DNA of 64,000 nucleotides from Corallococcus sp. AS-1-6 (GCF_020037015.1 NZ_JAIQDE010000032.1:27630-91629), one strand, 5' to 3'. Counted from the first letter of the stretch, positions 36,556 through 47,561 are shown. Notes: generated by a model from the sequence alone, not told the origin. Numbers and translations: made by a program.

Positions 36556-37488
36556 CTATGAGGACTCGCGGCCGAAGTTGGACATGGCGCGCGAGCCGCC
36601 GCCGTCCGTGTTGCCCAGCGCGACGGCCTTCTGCCCGCCCTCCTGCGCGGCCTGGGCCTCGGACATGCCCTGGGCGCTCTCGACGATCATCTGCCCGCCG
36701 CCCTGGTGCCGGTTCCAACTGATCTCCACGGAGTCCGCGAGCCGCTGGGCGTCCACCGGAATCTTGGAGCCGGTGCTGGGGTCCTTGAGCAGGTAGCGGC
36801 CCTGGTCGTCCTTGCCCTCCACGGAGACCCAGTGCGCGCGGCCCGTCTCGCCCGGCTTCGTGGTGGGGTCCACCAGGCTGGAGTCCACCATCACCGCGCC
36901 CTTGGCGCCGCGAGCGAGCGCGTCATCCAGGGCCTTGGTGTCCAGCTTGGACGACGTCTGCGTCACCTTCGCGCCCTGGTTCGCCAGCATGTTGGACAGC
37001 TCGTGCGGCGACGTGCCCTGGCCCTGCGTGAAGCGCGACTCCAGCGCGGCCATCTTCTCCGTGTCCGACGCGGGCTGCGTCTTGCTGGTGCCAATCTCCT
37101 TGCCCAGCATCACCGCCACGGCGGCGCCGCAGTCGTTCGGGTTGGTCTGCTTGACGACCTCGGGGTCCGCCGGCGCGGCGTCCCAGCCGCCAATCTCCGG
37201 GGCCTGGGGCGCATTCGCCAGCGTCCCGTTCACGCCCACGTCCTGCGCGGAGGCGCCCGACACCGGCTGGAAGCGGTTGGCCCACGCCTGGTTCAGGGCC
37301 TGCACCACCGCGAAGGCGTCCGTGGCCTGCTCCGTCTGCACGGGGGTGGGCGCGCCCTCCACCTGCGAGACGACCTTCTCCTCCGGCAACCCGACCTGCT
37401 GCGCGGTCTGCTGCGGAAGGGTTGAGGGCTTCACCTCCGCCAACTGCTGGAAGGTGCGGAGGAGGTTGGAAGAAAGGTTCACGCTCAC
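36556..37488 (-). CDS. C39-like papain-fold cysteine protease protein
   Basis: The product is 310 residues from GTG 37488, with GGAG upstream. The central domain has the catalytic Cys120 in NPNDCGAAVAVMLG, His219 in GRAHWVSVEGKD and Asp236 in RYLLKDPSTG, the triad order of C39-like peptidases. The first 100 residues are a Gln/Ala-rich leader without a signal peptide, and the last 60 residues are Gln/Gly-rich. It is encoded 57 bp downstream of the FHA activator gene, on the same strand. Such leaders are common in secreted effectors, but the secretion route is unknown. Confidence 0.65.
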   Translation of the reverse strand: MSVNLSSNLLRTFQQLAEVKPSTLPQQTAQQVGLPEEKVVSQVEGAPTPVQTEQATDAFAVVQALNQAWANRFQPVSGASAQDVGVNGTLANAPQAPEIGGWDAAPADPEVVKQTNPNDCGAAVAVMLGKEIGTSKTQPASDTEKMAALESRFTQGQGTSPHELSNMLANQGAKVTQTSSKLDTKALDDALARGAKGAVMVDSSLVDPTTKPGETGRAHWVSVEGKDDQGRYLLKDPSTGSKIPVDAQRLADSVEISWNRHQGGGQMIVESAQGMSEAQAAQEGGQKAVALGNTDGGGSRAMSNFGRESS

Positions 37489-37545
37489 GGTCGTGGCTCC
37501 GGAGGGGGATGGGGGATTCCATCCTACCTGGGATGCCGCCCCGTG

Positions 37546-38907
<1,362 letters not shown>

Positions 38908-38943
38908 GCCCCGCCAGGGTCGCCAGCAGCCGCGCGTGACGGC

Positions 38944-41760
38944 CTACCTGCGCCGGCCCCGCCCCGGCTTTCGGGCAGGCGGGCGCGGGGACTCCTGGGG
39001 CAGGGTCTCCAGCCACGAGTCCACCTCGCCCACGCGCTCCTCCATGCCGGACTCGCTGAAGCGCGCCCGGGCGCGGGTGGCCTCGCCGCGGGCCTCCGCC
39101 CGAGCCTCCGGGGTCTGTCCTGTCTGGTAGAGCGCCCGCGCCAGCGCGAAGCCGGACTCCGCCAGCGCATCCGGCGGCGCGGACGCGAAGGACACCGCCA
39201 ACTGGAGCGGCGCCACGGAGTCGCGCGCCCGGCCCAGCCCCAGCAGCGCCTGGCCCACGCCGTCGTAGGACGGCTGGAGCCCCTCGTCGCCCTCGGGCAG
39301 CAGCTCGCGCTTGAGGGCCACGGCCTGCTCATAGGTCTTCAGCGCGTCGTCGTAGCGCTTCATCCCCAGTTGGCACATGCCCAGCTCGTCCAGCGCCTCC
39401 GCCACCTGGGCGCTCTTCTCGCCGTGGAGGGCCTTGTAGAGGTCCACCACCGCCTGGGCGTGCGGCAGGGCGCGCTCGGGCTGGCCGGCGTCGCGCAGGG
39501 CCAGGGACAACAGGCCGTGCCGGCGGGCCACGTCCGGGTGCACCGGCCCCACGGCGGCCTCGGTCTTCGCGAGCGACGCCTCCAGCAGCGGCACCGCGCC
39601 CTTCGCGTCGCCCGTGCCCAGCACCAGCCGGCCCAGGAGGAAGAGCGCCCGCGCGCGCTTGGGGTGCTCGGGCGGCAGCGCCTTGTCGTAGAGGGCGCTC
39701 GCCTCCGTCAGCCGCTTCCGGGCCTCCTCCATGTGGCCCTGGGACATGGCGAGGTTGGCCTGGTTCACCTTCACGTCGGCCTCCAGCACGGGCTCGCCGC
39801 CCAGGCGCTGGAGGGTGGCCTCCGCCAGCTCGCCCCAGTTCGCCGCCGGGTCGAAGTGCTTCTGCCCGTCCTCCACGTAGAGGAGCTTGTTGAGGATGGC
39901 GACCTTCAGCCGGTCCGCCCGGCCGGCCTCCGCGTCGAACACGGCGCGCGACAGCAGGCGCGAGGCCTCCGGCGACTGGCCCGTCTGCTCCTGGAGCCAG
40001 CCCAGGTGGAAGCGCATCTCCGCCTTCAGCGGCAGGTAGCCCGTCTTCTCCACCGGCGCCTCCAGCGCCTTCACCGCCGCGAGCGCCGCGGGGTAGCGGC
40101 CCGCGTCCACCTGCGCGCGCACCTCCGAGAGCTGGTCCTCCAGCGCCTCGATGGTGTCGCGCAGGGCGGGGTCGGAGGGGCGGCGCTGCTGCTCGGCCAG
40201 CGACTCCACGTCCTCGCACTCGTGCAGCGCGGGCAGCGCGTGCGCCATGTCCACGGACTTCTCCACCATGGCGGCGTCCGCGCTCGCGAGCAGGTCCACC
40301 GTGGCGCGCAGGTCCTTGCGGCGGCGCTCCAGGCACACCACCTGCCGGTCCAGTTGCTCCTCCGGCTTCACGCCGCTCACGCGCGTGTCCTCGCACGCCT
40401 GGACGCGCTGGTGCTTCCACGCGTCCGCGTACTGCCCCAGCACCTGCGCGGCGCGCGCGGCCATCCCTTGCGCGAAGGGCTTCCCGGTGGCGAGGAAGGC
40501 GGACTCCAGCTTCGCCTTCGCGTCCGGCGTCCACACGGTGTCCATCAGCGCGCCCGCGTCCGCGCACACCTGGGACTGCTGCCACGCCACGCCGCCCGCC
40601 ACCGCGAGCGAGGTGGCCATGGCGCCCGCCGCGCCCATCCAGCGCTTGCGCTGCCCGTGGCGCTGCTCCTGGGAGAGCGCGTCCAGCAGGGCCTGCATGG
40701 AGGGGAAGCGCGCGTCCGCGTCCAGCGCCAGCCCGCGCAGCACCGCCTGGCGCACCCAGCCGGGCACCTTCACGTCGCGCGGGGGCTCGCGGATGAGCGC
40801 GGGCGGCGGCGTGATGACGGGGGCCGCCTTCGCCGGCGCGGCGTTCAGCGACTGCGTGCCGCCCAGGGACTGCGTGCCGGTGGCCTCCAGCTCCGCGCCG
40901 CGGCTGGCGGACGCGTAGGCCTTGATGCTGCCCGGGTCGAAGGGGCGCGTGCCGTAGAGCGCGCCGTAGAGCGCGGCGCAGAAGCTGAACTGGTCCGTGC
41001 GCGCGTCCAACTGCGTGCCCCGGAACTGCTCCGGGGACATGTAGTTGGGCGTGCCCACCAGCAGGCCCGCCTCCGTGAGCGTGGTGTCCAGCATGCGCCG
41101 GTCGGAGGACTCCAGGACCCGAGCCTCCTCCGGTGAAGCCGGAGCCTCCGGCCCTTCACCCACCTGCCGCGCCAGCCCGAAGTCCGTCACGTAGACGCGG
41201 CCCGCGCGGCTCACCAGCACGTTGGCGGGCTTGAAGTCGCGGTGCACCAGCCCCGCCGCGTGCGCGGCCTGGAGGCCCCGGCCCGCCTGGAGGTAGCGCT
41301 CCAGCACCTCGCGCCAGGATGGCTTCGCCTCCTTCAGCCACGAGCCCAGCGTGCCGCCCTCCACCAGCTCCATGGCGACGAACACCTGGTCGCCCCACAT
41401 GCCCACGTCGAAGACGGGGATGACGTTGGGATGGGAGACGCGCGCCATGGCCTGCGCCTCGCGCAACAGCCGGGACCGCGCCTCCTCGTTGTCGTGGTTG
41501 GCGTTGGGGTGCAGCAGCTTCAGGGCGACCTTGCGGTCCAGGTCCGGGTCATAGGCGGCGTACACCACGCCCATGCCGCCCTGCCCCAGCTTGCGCAGCA
41601 GCAGGTAGCGGCCCACCTGGGGAACGGGCGGGACGTCCTCCGCGCGGCGCGGCCGGGGGCCCGTTCCATACCCCGAGCCCCGTCCCGTCCCCGCTCCCGA
41701 GCGCGCGGAGTCCGAGTTGCCGGTGCCTGTGTTTCGCCTTCCGGTGTCTCTCTTCGTCAT
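38944..41760 (-). CDS. Hanks-type Ser/Thr protein kinase with transmembrane segment and TPR-like sensor domain
   Basis: The product is 938 residues. The kinase domain runs from about 51 to 365: GQGGMG (59-64), VALK with Lys81, HRDFKPAN with Asp175, DFG (193-195) and SPEQ (243-246). An insertion of about 30 residues sits between DFG and SPE (PEEARVLESSDRRML). One transmembrane segment at about 374-393 is followed by an extracytoplasmic or cytoplasmic region of about 540 residues with TPR-like repeats. It is encoded directly upstream of the FHA activator and C39-like gene on the same strand, forming a kinase-activator-effector operon. The phosphorylated FHA partner is an inference. Confidence 0.9.
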   Translation of the reverse strand: MTKRDTGRRNTGTGNSDSARSGAGTGRGSGYGTGPRPRRAEDVPPVPQVGRYLLLRKLGQGGMGVVYAAYDPDLDRKVALKLLHPNANHDNEEARSRLLREAQAMARVSHPNVIPVFDVGMWGDQVFVAMELVEGGTLGSWLKEAKPSWREVLERYLQAGRGLQAAHAAGLVHRDFKPANVLVSRAGRVYVTDFGLARQVGEGPEAPASPEEARVLESSDRRMLDTTLTEAGLLVGTPNYMSPEQFRGTQLDARTDQFSFCAALYGALYGTRPFDPGSIKAYASASRGAELEATGTQSLGGTQSLNAAPAKAAPVITPPPALIREPPRDVKVPGWVRQAVLRGLALDADARFPSMQALLDALSQEQRHGQRKRWMGAAGAMATSLAVAGGVAWQQSQVCADAGALMDTVWTPDAKAKLESAFLATGKPFAQGMAARAAQVLGQYADAWKHQRVQACEDTRVSGVKPEEQLDRQVVCLERRRKDLRATVDLLASADAAMVEKSVDMAHALPALHECEDVESLAEQQRRPSDPALRDTIEALEDQLSEVRAQVDAGRYPAALAAVKALEAPVEKTGYLPLKAEMRFHLGWLQEQTGQSPEASRLLSRAVFDAEAGRADRLKVAILNKLLYVEDGQKHFDPAANWGELAEATLQRLGGEPVLEADVKVNQANLAMSQGHMEEARKRLTEASALYDKALPPEHPKRARALFLLGRLVLGTGDAKGAVPLLEASLAKTEAAVGPVHPDVARRHGLLSLALRDAGQPERALPHAQAVVDLYKALHGEKSAQVAEALDELGMCQLGMKRYDDALKTYEQAVALKRELLPEGDEGLQPSYDGVGQALLGLGRARDSVAPLQLAVSFASAPPDALAESGFALARALYQTGQTPEARAEARGEATRARARFSESGMEERVGEVDSWLETLPQESPRPPARKPGRGRRR

Positions 41761-41845
41761 GGGGCCCTGACCTGATCCGCGAGTCTACCGCCGGCCCTCG
41801 CCCGCTCCGAACATCCTTCCGCGCCGCGTCAACCAGGACGCCTGC

Positions 41846-41865
41846 CTGGTGACGGCCGTCACCAG
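41846..41865. promoter_or_regulatory. 20 bp perfect palindrome, possible operator
   Basis: CTGGTGACGG-CCGTCACCAG is a perfect palindrome located 86 bp upstream of the kinase start. A partial repeat (GTCACCAGG) follows at about 41879. It could be a dimer binding site for the kinase operon. Confidence 0.35.
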
Positions 41866-41964
41866 CGCCAGGAGCGCGGTCACCAGGGGCCGGCCTCCGC
41901 GGGGGGCACAACCCCCTGGAATCAGGGAGGGCGCGGGGGGCCGGAGGCTGGCACGCCAGACGCA

Positions 41965-42084
41965 ATGGGTCCGGAGCACGCGGGCAGGTTCGAGGTGCAG
42001 CCAGGCCTCATCCGCGACAAGCCACATGAATATCGCCGGGCCGCAGGTCGATTGGATGCGTGGCTCGGATGGAGGCGGCGGTGA
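41965..42084 (+). CDS. Possible small protein of 39 residues
   Basis: An ATG at 41965 opens a 39-codon frame ending at TGA 42082-42084 (product begins MGPEHAGRFEVQPG and ends LGWRRR). About three quarters of third positions are G or C. The stop lies inside the stem of an intrinsic terminator, as expected for a short transcript ending here. There is no clear ribosome-binding site at the right distance and I cannot recognise the sequence. The alternative is a small RNA with the same terminator. Confidence 0.3.
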   Translation: MGPEHAGRFEVQPGLIRDKPHEYRRAAGRLDAWLGWRRR

Positions 42085-42112
42085 ACGGAGACACCGCCGC
42101 CTTCTTGCTTTT
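42074..42112 (+). terminator. Rho-independent terminator of an unassigned transcript
   Basis: A 10 bp perfect stem (GGCGGCGGTG and complement) with an 8-base loop is followed by TTCTTGCTTTT on the plus strand. It is the best intrinsic terminator in the window. No annotated plus-strand gene lies upstream; it implies a short transcript within 41770-42100. Confidence 0.65.
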
Positions 42113-42210
42113 CAGCGCTCCCCGCGCGGCGTGCGCCCCCCTGACGCGCCGGTTGACGCGCGCCCCCGTCGCCCCTCTTATCTGCCCCTCCCCTTGAGCA
42201 GGAGTTCCCG

Positions 42211-44514
42211 TTGGCAGGTGTCCCGGTCGAGTTGACCCCGGAGGATTTCGAGGAAGTCACCCAGAAGCCCGGAATGTGCGTCGTGGACTTCTGGGCGCCG
42301 TGGTGTGAGCCCTGCCATGCGTTCGCCCCGGTCTTCACCGAGGCCGCCGCGCGGTTCCCCGACATCACCTTCGCCCGGCTCGACGCGGAGGCCCACGAGG
42401 CCGTGGCCGAGCCGCTGGGCATCGACGCCTACCCCACCCTGGTCGCGTTCAAGGACGGCCTGGAGGTCCACCGCGTCGGCGAGGCGCTGCCCACCGAGTC
42501 CCTGGACCGGATGCTGGCCGCGCTGCGCGCCGTGGACGTGTCCGAGGAGAAGCGCCGCAAGGCGAACCGCGAGCGGACCGAGGCGGGCCAGCGCCCCTCC
42601 GGCGTCCCCGAGGGCGCCACCTGGGACGATGGCGACAGCGAGTGGTCCTTCGGCCCGAAGGACGCGAAGGGACGGCCGCACGGCACGTGGCGGTACTGGC
42701 GCGCCGACGGCACCCTCTGCAACGAATGCGTCATGGTGCAGGGCCGGCCGCACGGCCCCTTCCAGCGCTTCCACGAGGACGGCTCGGTGTCCCAGGAGGG
42801 CGCCTTCGAACAGGGCCAGCTCCACGGCCCGCGCACCTGGAGGGCCTGCGACCGCTTCACCACCGAGCGCATGCACGAAGGCGGCGTGAGCGAGCGCGTG
42901 CGCAAGACGGTGATGCACTACGACCACGGCGCCGTGCGGCGGGTGGAGCACTTCAACGGTCAGGGCCAGCGCGTGGTGCCGTCCACCGGCGAGCCCTACC
43001 CCACCCGTCCGGCCCACCTGCCCGGGGACGCGGAGCTGCGCGAGGACCTGAACCAGTGGGCCCGGGTGACGCTCAACGCGGACGGCGAGCGCCACGGCCT
43101 CACCCGCTTCTGGGACGCGCAGGGCCAACTGCTCTGGGAGGCCGAGTTCGAGGACGGACGGAGGCACGGGCGCTGCTGGTCGCGCGCGGAGGGCACCTAC
43201 GCGGACTTCCGCGTCCACTTCGAGGAGGGCCGGGCGGAGGGCGACCTCGCGTGCGGCGAGTGGTCCCTGATGGACGCGCAGCGGGCGGTGGTGCTCACGC
43301 GCGACCTGGGCCGGGCGATGGACGAAGAGGCGCTGGCGCGCTCGCCGGTGTTCTCCAACCTCCCCCGGAGCGCGGAGGGCTGGCGCGAGCTGGCGAAGGA
43401 GGCCCGCGCGGACCGGCGCTACCGCGAGGCCCTGCTGGCCACGGCGCGCGCGTGCGCCACGTCGTTGGACCTCCAGCCGCTGAGGCAGGGCCTGGAGGAG
43501 CTGACGCTGCCGCGCACGAAGGACTCCGCGAGCGAGGTCGCGAACGATGTGGTGCAGGAGGCGGGACAGGCGTGGGCCCCCATGGCGGACGCGCTCATGC
43601 GCGGCGGTGAGGCGGCCACGCTGCTGCGGGCCTACGCGGTGCTGTTGGATCAGACGGACCGGCCTCGCGCGGCGCTGGACTTCCTGCACGCGGCGATGCT
43701 GCTCGCGCCGGAGCGCAAGGAGTACCTGTTCACGCGCGGCCTCATCCTGCTGAACCTGGGGGTGGCGGATCAGGTGCACCAGGACGCGGAGGGGCTCGCG
43801 GAGGTGGAGCCGGACACCGCGAGGTTCCTGGCCACGTACGCGCGGGCGTTGTTCCCCCGGTTCGACTTCTGGGCGGGACAGGAGCCTCCGCGCTGCTCCT
43901 ACGACGGCCTGCCGGAGAAGCCCGCGCGGTCGCTGGAGGACATCCAACAGTTGGTGCGCAAGTACGCCACGCGGCTCCAGGCGATACGGGGCGCGCTGCT
44001 CCAGCGGTTCAAGCCCGGCGCGACGGTGTCCTGGCTGCCGCCGGACCTGTCCGCCCTGCTGGGGGAGGGGCCCGTGGAGCTGAAGCAGTACGAGGTGGAG
44101 GGGGACGAGGACGAGCAGGTGGAGGTCGACGAGACGCTCGACCTGGAGCTGGGGCTCGCGGACCTGGCGCTGATGCTGCGCGGGGACTGGAGCGCGCTGT
44201 CGTGGCTCTTGTGGTCGTGCGGCGAGACGGCGTTCCGGATGCCCACGCGCATCGCGCCGCCGGCGGACTACGGACAGGCGGCGGGGCAGGCCTCGCAGCG
44301 GCTGTGGCAGAGCCGGGACCGCAAGTTCCGGGGCAACGCCAGCACGACGAAGCCCGGACAGGGGTTCCTGTTCGAGGGCGTGGCGCTGGGCGACCTGCAC
44401 CCGAACCTGGTGTCCATCGCGGAGCGGCAGTACGCGGAGACGCAAGCGATGTTCTATTGGCTCAATGACCCGGATCACGTCTCTCCGTGGCAGGGCAATC
44501 TGAGGGGCAGCTAG
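42211..44514 (+). CDS. Thioredoxin-domain protein with MORN-like and helical repeats
   Basis: The product is 767 residues from TTG 42211, chosen because AGGAG lies 9 bases upstream and no ATG precedes the thioredoxin fold. Residues 1-110 are a thioredoxin domain with active site WCEPC (31-35; usual form WCGPC) and cis-Pro AYPT. Residues 140-360 hold MORN/YwqK-like repeats (GRPHGTWRYWRADGTL, GRPHGPFQRFHEDGS, GERHGLTRFWDAQG, RRHGRCWSR). From 380 onward there are TPR-like helices and an acidic stretch (EGDEDEQVEVDE). The fusion of a redox domain with MORN repeats is unusual. The next gene starts 2 bases after the stop, so translation is coupled. Confidence 0.75.
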   Translation: MAGVPVELTPEDFEEVTQKPGMCVVDFWAPWCEPCHAFAPVFTEAAARFPDITFARLDAEAHEAVAEPLGIDAYPTLVAFKDGLEVHRVGEALPTESLDRMLAALRAVDVSEEKRRKANRERTEAGQRPSGVPEGATWDDGDSEWSFGPKDAKGRPHGTWRYWRADGTLCNECVMVQGRPHGPFQRFHEDGSVSQEGAFEQGQLHGPRTWRACDRFTTERMHEGGVSERVRKTVMHYDHGAVRRVEHFNGQGQRVVPSTGEPYPTRPAHLPGDAELREDLNQWARVTLNADGERHGLTRFWDAQGQLLWEAEFEDGRRHGRCWSRAEGTYADFRVHFEEGRAEGDLACGEWSLMDAQRAVVLTRDLGRAMDEEALARSPVFSNLPRSAEGWRELAKEARADRRYREALLATARACATSLDLQPLRQGLEELTLPRTKDSASEVANDVVQEAGQAWAPMADALMRGGEAATLLRAYAVLLDQTDRPRAALDFLHAAMLLAPERKEYLFTRGLILLNLGVADQVHQDAEGLAEVEPDTARFLATYARALFPRFDFWAGQEPPRCSYDGLPEKPARSLEDIQQLVRKYATRLQAIRGALLQRFKPGATVSWLPPDLSALLGEGPVELKQYEVEGDEDEQVEVDETLDLELGLADLALMLRGDWSALSWLLWSCGETAFRMPTRIAPPADYGQAAGQASQRLWQSRDRKFRGNASTTKPGQGFLFEGVALGDLHPNLVSIAERQYAETQAMFYWLNDPDHVSPWQGNLRGS

Positions 44515-44516
44515 GC

Positions 44517-46037
44517 ATGAATCGGATTCGTGAAACCATCGAGGTCGCGGAGCCCCTGTGGCGGGCGCTGGAGCAGATGAGCCACGACCTGGGCGTGGAC
44601 CGGAATGCCCTGGTCGCCCAGGCGCTGTTCCTGCTCGCGAGACAGAACGGGTACGTGGCGCCCACGCCCGTGGCGCTCGGGGTGACGGTCGCGGGTGAGC
44701 CCGTGAGGGCACCGGCGGCGCGGGCCCCGGAGCCCGTGGTGCGGCCGGTGGAGCTCCCCGCGGCCGCCGCCGTCCCCGTGGCAGCGGTTGTCCCCGCGAA
44801 GGAGACCGTGGCCGCCGCTGTCCCCGCGAAGGAGACCGTGGCCGCCGCTCCGGCCGCCGCGGTGTCCGAACCCGTGAAGGCCCGGACCTCCGTGGACGAG
44901 GCCGCCCAGGCGCGAGCGCGCATGCAGGAGGTCCTCGCGGCGGTGGATGCGGTCGCGCAGCCCCGCGATGTGCCGGTGGCGTCCGAGGACGAGGAGGAGG
45001 CGGACGAGGAGGAAGATTCCGACGCCGACGAGGCTTCGGACGACGACGAAGCGGCCGACGACGAAGCGGCTGACGAATCCTCGGACGACGAGGAGTCCGA
45101 CGAAGCGGCCGACGAGACTTCGGACGACGAAGCGGCTGACGATGCTTCGGACGACGAAGCGGCCGACGAGTCTTCGGACGACGAGGAGTCCGACGACGAA
45201 TCTTCGGACGACGAGGAGTCCGACGAAGCGGCCGACGAGTCTTCGGACGACGAGGAGTCCGAGGATGAGGGCTCGGAGGACGACGGTTCCGACGCCGCAG
45301 GGGCGGCGGATGAAGCCTCCGACGACGAGGACTCTTCCAAGGCGGCGGGTTCGGACGACGAGGACGCGTCGCAGGCCTCCGAGGAGGACGACGCATTCGC
45401 GGCCGACATCGCAGCGGCGATCGGCTCCGAGGGCCTCCCTGACGACAAGGAAGCCGACGACTCCGAGCCCGAAGAAGCCAGGACGGGAGAAGAGGCCACG
45501 GGCTCCGAGGAGGACGCCGCGGCCGAAGAACCTGATGCGCGGGCCGCCTCCTCCAGCGAGGACGAAGCGCAGGACCCGGGCGCCGACGAACCCGAGGAGC
45601 AGAACCTGCCCTTCGTGGCGCCTCCGGCCACGAAGGCCCCCGCGCCCCGCAGGCAGGGCCGTGTGCTCCGGTCCGCGCCCGAAGATGACGCGCCCCCGGA
45701 GTCCCACCGGAGCCGCAAGCCCGTCCCCCGGGCTCCCGCGCGCATGGACCTGTTCGTGCGGCTGAGCCCGGACGGTGACGCCACGCGGGTGGACGTGGAG
45801 CGCTTCACGCTGGGACGCGGCCCGCAGTGCAGCCTCGTCGTGAAGTCCGGCAGGGTCTCCCGCGAGCACGCCGTCGTCACGCGCGAGGGTGCGGACTACT
45901 TCATCGAGGACCTGGGCTCGTCCAACGGGACGTGGATCAACCACCAGCGCATCAAGCGCCAGAAGATCGCGGACGGGGACACCTTCAACCTGGGGACCGA
46001 AGCCGTGTACTTCTCCCTCCAGCCCGCCGGGGACTGA
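44517..46037 (+). CDS. Ribbon-helix-helix-like protein with polyacidic linker and C-terminal FHA domain
   Basis: The product is 506 residues from ATG 44517. It begins with a short helix-rich segment MNRIRETIEVAEPLWRALEQ whose length and pattern suggest a ribbon-helix-helix fold. Ala/Pro/Val repeats follow. Residues about 156-365 are almost entirely Asp, Glu, Ser and Ala (blocks such as DDEAADESSDDEESDE). The C-terminal FHA domain (about 410-506) has GRGPQCS, SREHAVV and GSSNGTWIN, the phosphothreonine-binding motifs. The acidic linker is encoded by a near-repetitive GACGACGAAGCG pattern (45000-45330). A phosphoprotein-sensing DNA-associated role is plausible but speculative. Confidence 0.7.
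   Translation: MNRIRETIEVAEPLWRALEQMSHDLGVDRNALVAQALFLLARQNGYVAPTPVALGVTVAGEPVRAPAARAPEPVVRPVELPAAAAVPVAAVVPAKETVAAAVPAKETVAAAPAAAVSEPVKARTSVDEAAQARARMQEVLAAVDAVAQPRDVPVASEDEEEADEEEDSDADEASDDDEAADDEAADESSDDEESDEAADETSDDEAADDASDDEAADESSDDEESDDESSDDEESDEAADESSDDEESEDEGSEDDGSDAAGAADEASDDEDSSKAAGSDDEDASQASEEDDAFAADIAAAIGSEGLPDDKEADDSEPEEARTGEEATGSEEDAAAEEPDARAASSSEDEAQDPGADEPEEQNLPFVAPPATKAPAPRRQGRVLRSAPEDDAPPESHRSRKPVPRAPARMDLFVRLSPDGDATRVDVERFTLGRGPQCSLVVKSGRVSREHAVVTREGADYFIEDLGSSNGTWINHQRIKRQKIADGDTFNLGTEAVYFSLQPAGD
45000..45330 (+). repeat. In-frame imperfect tandem repeat encoding Asp/Glu/Ser stretches
   Basis: Short units of the type GACGACGAAGCGGC and TCTTCGGACGACGAGGAG are repeated many times, in frame with the FHA gene. 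They code for the polyacidic linker and vary in order between copies, so length variation between strains is likely. Confidence 0.75.
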
Positions 46038-46042
46038 CGCGC

Positions 46043-47512
46043 TCAGGCCTTCCCCGGAGGATTCCGGATGCCCAGGGCGGAGGTGACTCCGCCCAGCACC
46101 AGCAGCCCGGCGGAGACGAGCATCGCCCGGTGGAAGCCCGCGACGTCCAGTCGCGGGCCCACGATGAGCCCCGCGAACGCGATGGCGATGAGCCCCGCGA
46201 CCCGGGCGATGGCGTTGTTGATGGCCGAGCCGATGCCCGCCTGCGCCTTGTGCACGGACCCGAGCACCGCCGCCGTCAACGGCGCCACCGTCGTCGTCAG
46301 CCCCAGCCCGAACACGAGCACGCCCGGCAGCATCTGCCTCCAGAAGTCCAGCGGCGTGCCGACGCGGAGCATGAGCAGGAACCCGGCGCCCGCGACACAC
46401 GGCCCCACCGCCATGAACAGGCGCGGCCCGAACCGGCCCGCGAGCCCACCGAACGTCGACGACAGCAGCAGCATGAGGACCGTCGTCGGCAACAGCGACA
46501 GCCCCGCCAGCGTCGCGCGAAAGCCGCCCACCTGCTGGAGGAACAGCGTGATGAGGAACTCGCTCAGCGCCAGCGCGCCATAGATGAACGTCGTGGCCAG
46601 GTTGCCCACCCAGAAGTTCCGCGCCCGGAAGAGCCCCAGGGGCATCATCGGGTGAGGCGAGCGCCGCTCCTGCCAGAGGAACGCGATGAACGCCGGAACG
46701 CCCACGCCCAGCGACGCCAGCACCGTGGGATGCGTCCAGCCCACCGTCCCCTGCTCAATCAGCGCGTAGACGGGACCGCCCAATCCCACGCACGCGAGCA
46801 GGGCCCCCAGCACGTCGACGCGCGCGCCCTCCGGGCGGGTGGGCTCCTCCATGCGCGCGAGCAGCGCCAGCGTCAGCCCGATGGGCAGCACGTTGATGGC
46901 GAAGATCCAACGCCAGCCCACCGTGTCCACCAGCAGTCCACCGACCAGCGGCCCCGCGATGAACGCCCCACCCGTCCAGCCGGTCCAAGCGCCAATGGCC
47001 TTCGCCTGTTCGGGGCCGGAGAAGAACGACAGGATGAGCGCCAGCGAGCCCGGCACCAGGAGCGCGCCCGTGGCCCCCTGCAGCGCACGCGCGAGCACGA
47101 GCACCGCGCCCGTCGGAGCCAGCGAGCACAGCAGCGACGTGGCCCCGAAGCCCAGCAGCCCCAGCCGCAGGATGCGCTTGCGCCCGAACACATCCGACAG
47201 GGAGCCCGCGGCCAGCATCAGCGAGCCCAGCGTGATGAGGTAGGCATCCACCACCCACTGCTGGAGGGTGAGCCCACCGCCCAGGTCCCGCACCATCGCG
47301 GGCAGCGCGACGTTGATGATCGCCCCGTCCAGGAACGTGACGAGCGAGGCGAGCACGGCGATTCCCAGGACCAGCCGCTGTGGAGGCGTCAAGGCACCCG
47401 CCGACTCCTCCCAAGGTGTGCCCCCGCGCCCGGGGAGGTCGGGACGCGCAAGGCCTTGTAGCGAGCCGCCCGCCGCGCTGTCTGCCCCGGATGCCCTGGA
47501 CTTGCGGCTCAT
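46043..47512 (-). CDS. MFS drug/proton antiporter of the DHA2 (14-TM) family
   Basis: The product is 489 residues from ATG 47512 (a GTG two codons upstream is also possible). About 14 hydrophobic segments and the DHA2 signatures are present: [13 protein letters not shown] in TM1, [11 protein letters not shown] (motif A), [18 protein letters not shown] (motif C-like, TM5) and [14 protein letters not shown]. It would export small molecules using the proton gradient; the substrate is unknown. It is divergent from the thiolase gene, with about 100 bp between. Confidence 0.9.
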   Translation of the reverse strand: MSRKSRASGADSAAGGSLQGLARPDLPGRGGTPWEESAGALTPPQRLVLGIAVLASLVTFLDGAIINVALPAMVRDLGGGLTLQQWVVDAYLITLGSLMLAAGSLSDVFGRKRILRLGLLGFGATSLLCSLAPTGAVLVLARALQGATGALLVPGSLALILSFFSGPEQAKAIGAWTGWTGGAFIAGPLVGGLLVDTVGWRWIFAINVLPIGLTLALLARMEEPTRPEGARVDVLGALLACVGLGGPVYALIEQGTVGWTHPTVLASLGVGVPAFIAFLWQERRSPHPMMPLGLFRARNFWVGNLATTFIYGALALSEFLITLFLQQVGGFRATLAGLSLLPTTVLMLLLSSTFGGLAGRFGPRLFMAVGPCVAGAGFLLMLRVGTPLDFWRQMLPGVLVFGLGLTTTVAPLTAAVLGSVHKAQAGIGSAINNAIARVAGLIAIAFAGLIVGPRLDVAGFHRAMLVSAGLLVLGGVTSALGIRNPPGKA

Positions 47513-47561
47513 CAACACTGCCGTCCATGGACGCCAGGAGCCGAGCCCTCCCCAGGTCGCC

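Larger units (their letters stand above)
41761..42210. other. Divergent intergenic region (450 bp) with palindrome and terminator
   Basis: Besides the 20 bp palindrome (41846-41865), the possible 39-codon ORF (41965-42084) and the terminator (42074-42112), I see no further feature. The promoters of the leftward kinase and the rightward thioredoxin gene must lie here but are not obvious. Confidence 0.5.

Noticed and set aside
34116..37488. Type III secretion effector cluster
   Set aside because: Disordered leaders and a protease are suggestive, but no secretion-system gene is in the window; kept only as unknown exported candidates.
42178..45396. 1072-residue antisense open frame
   Set aside because: It is opposite the thioredoxin/MORN and FHA genes; its Arg/Pro-rich start is the antisense of the polyacidic repeat.
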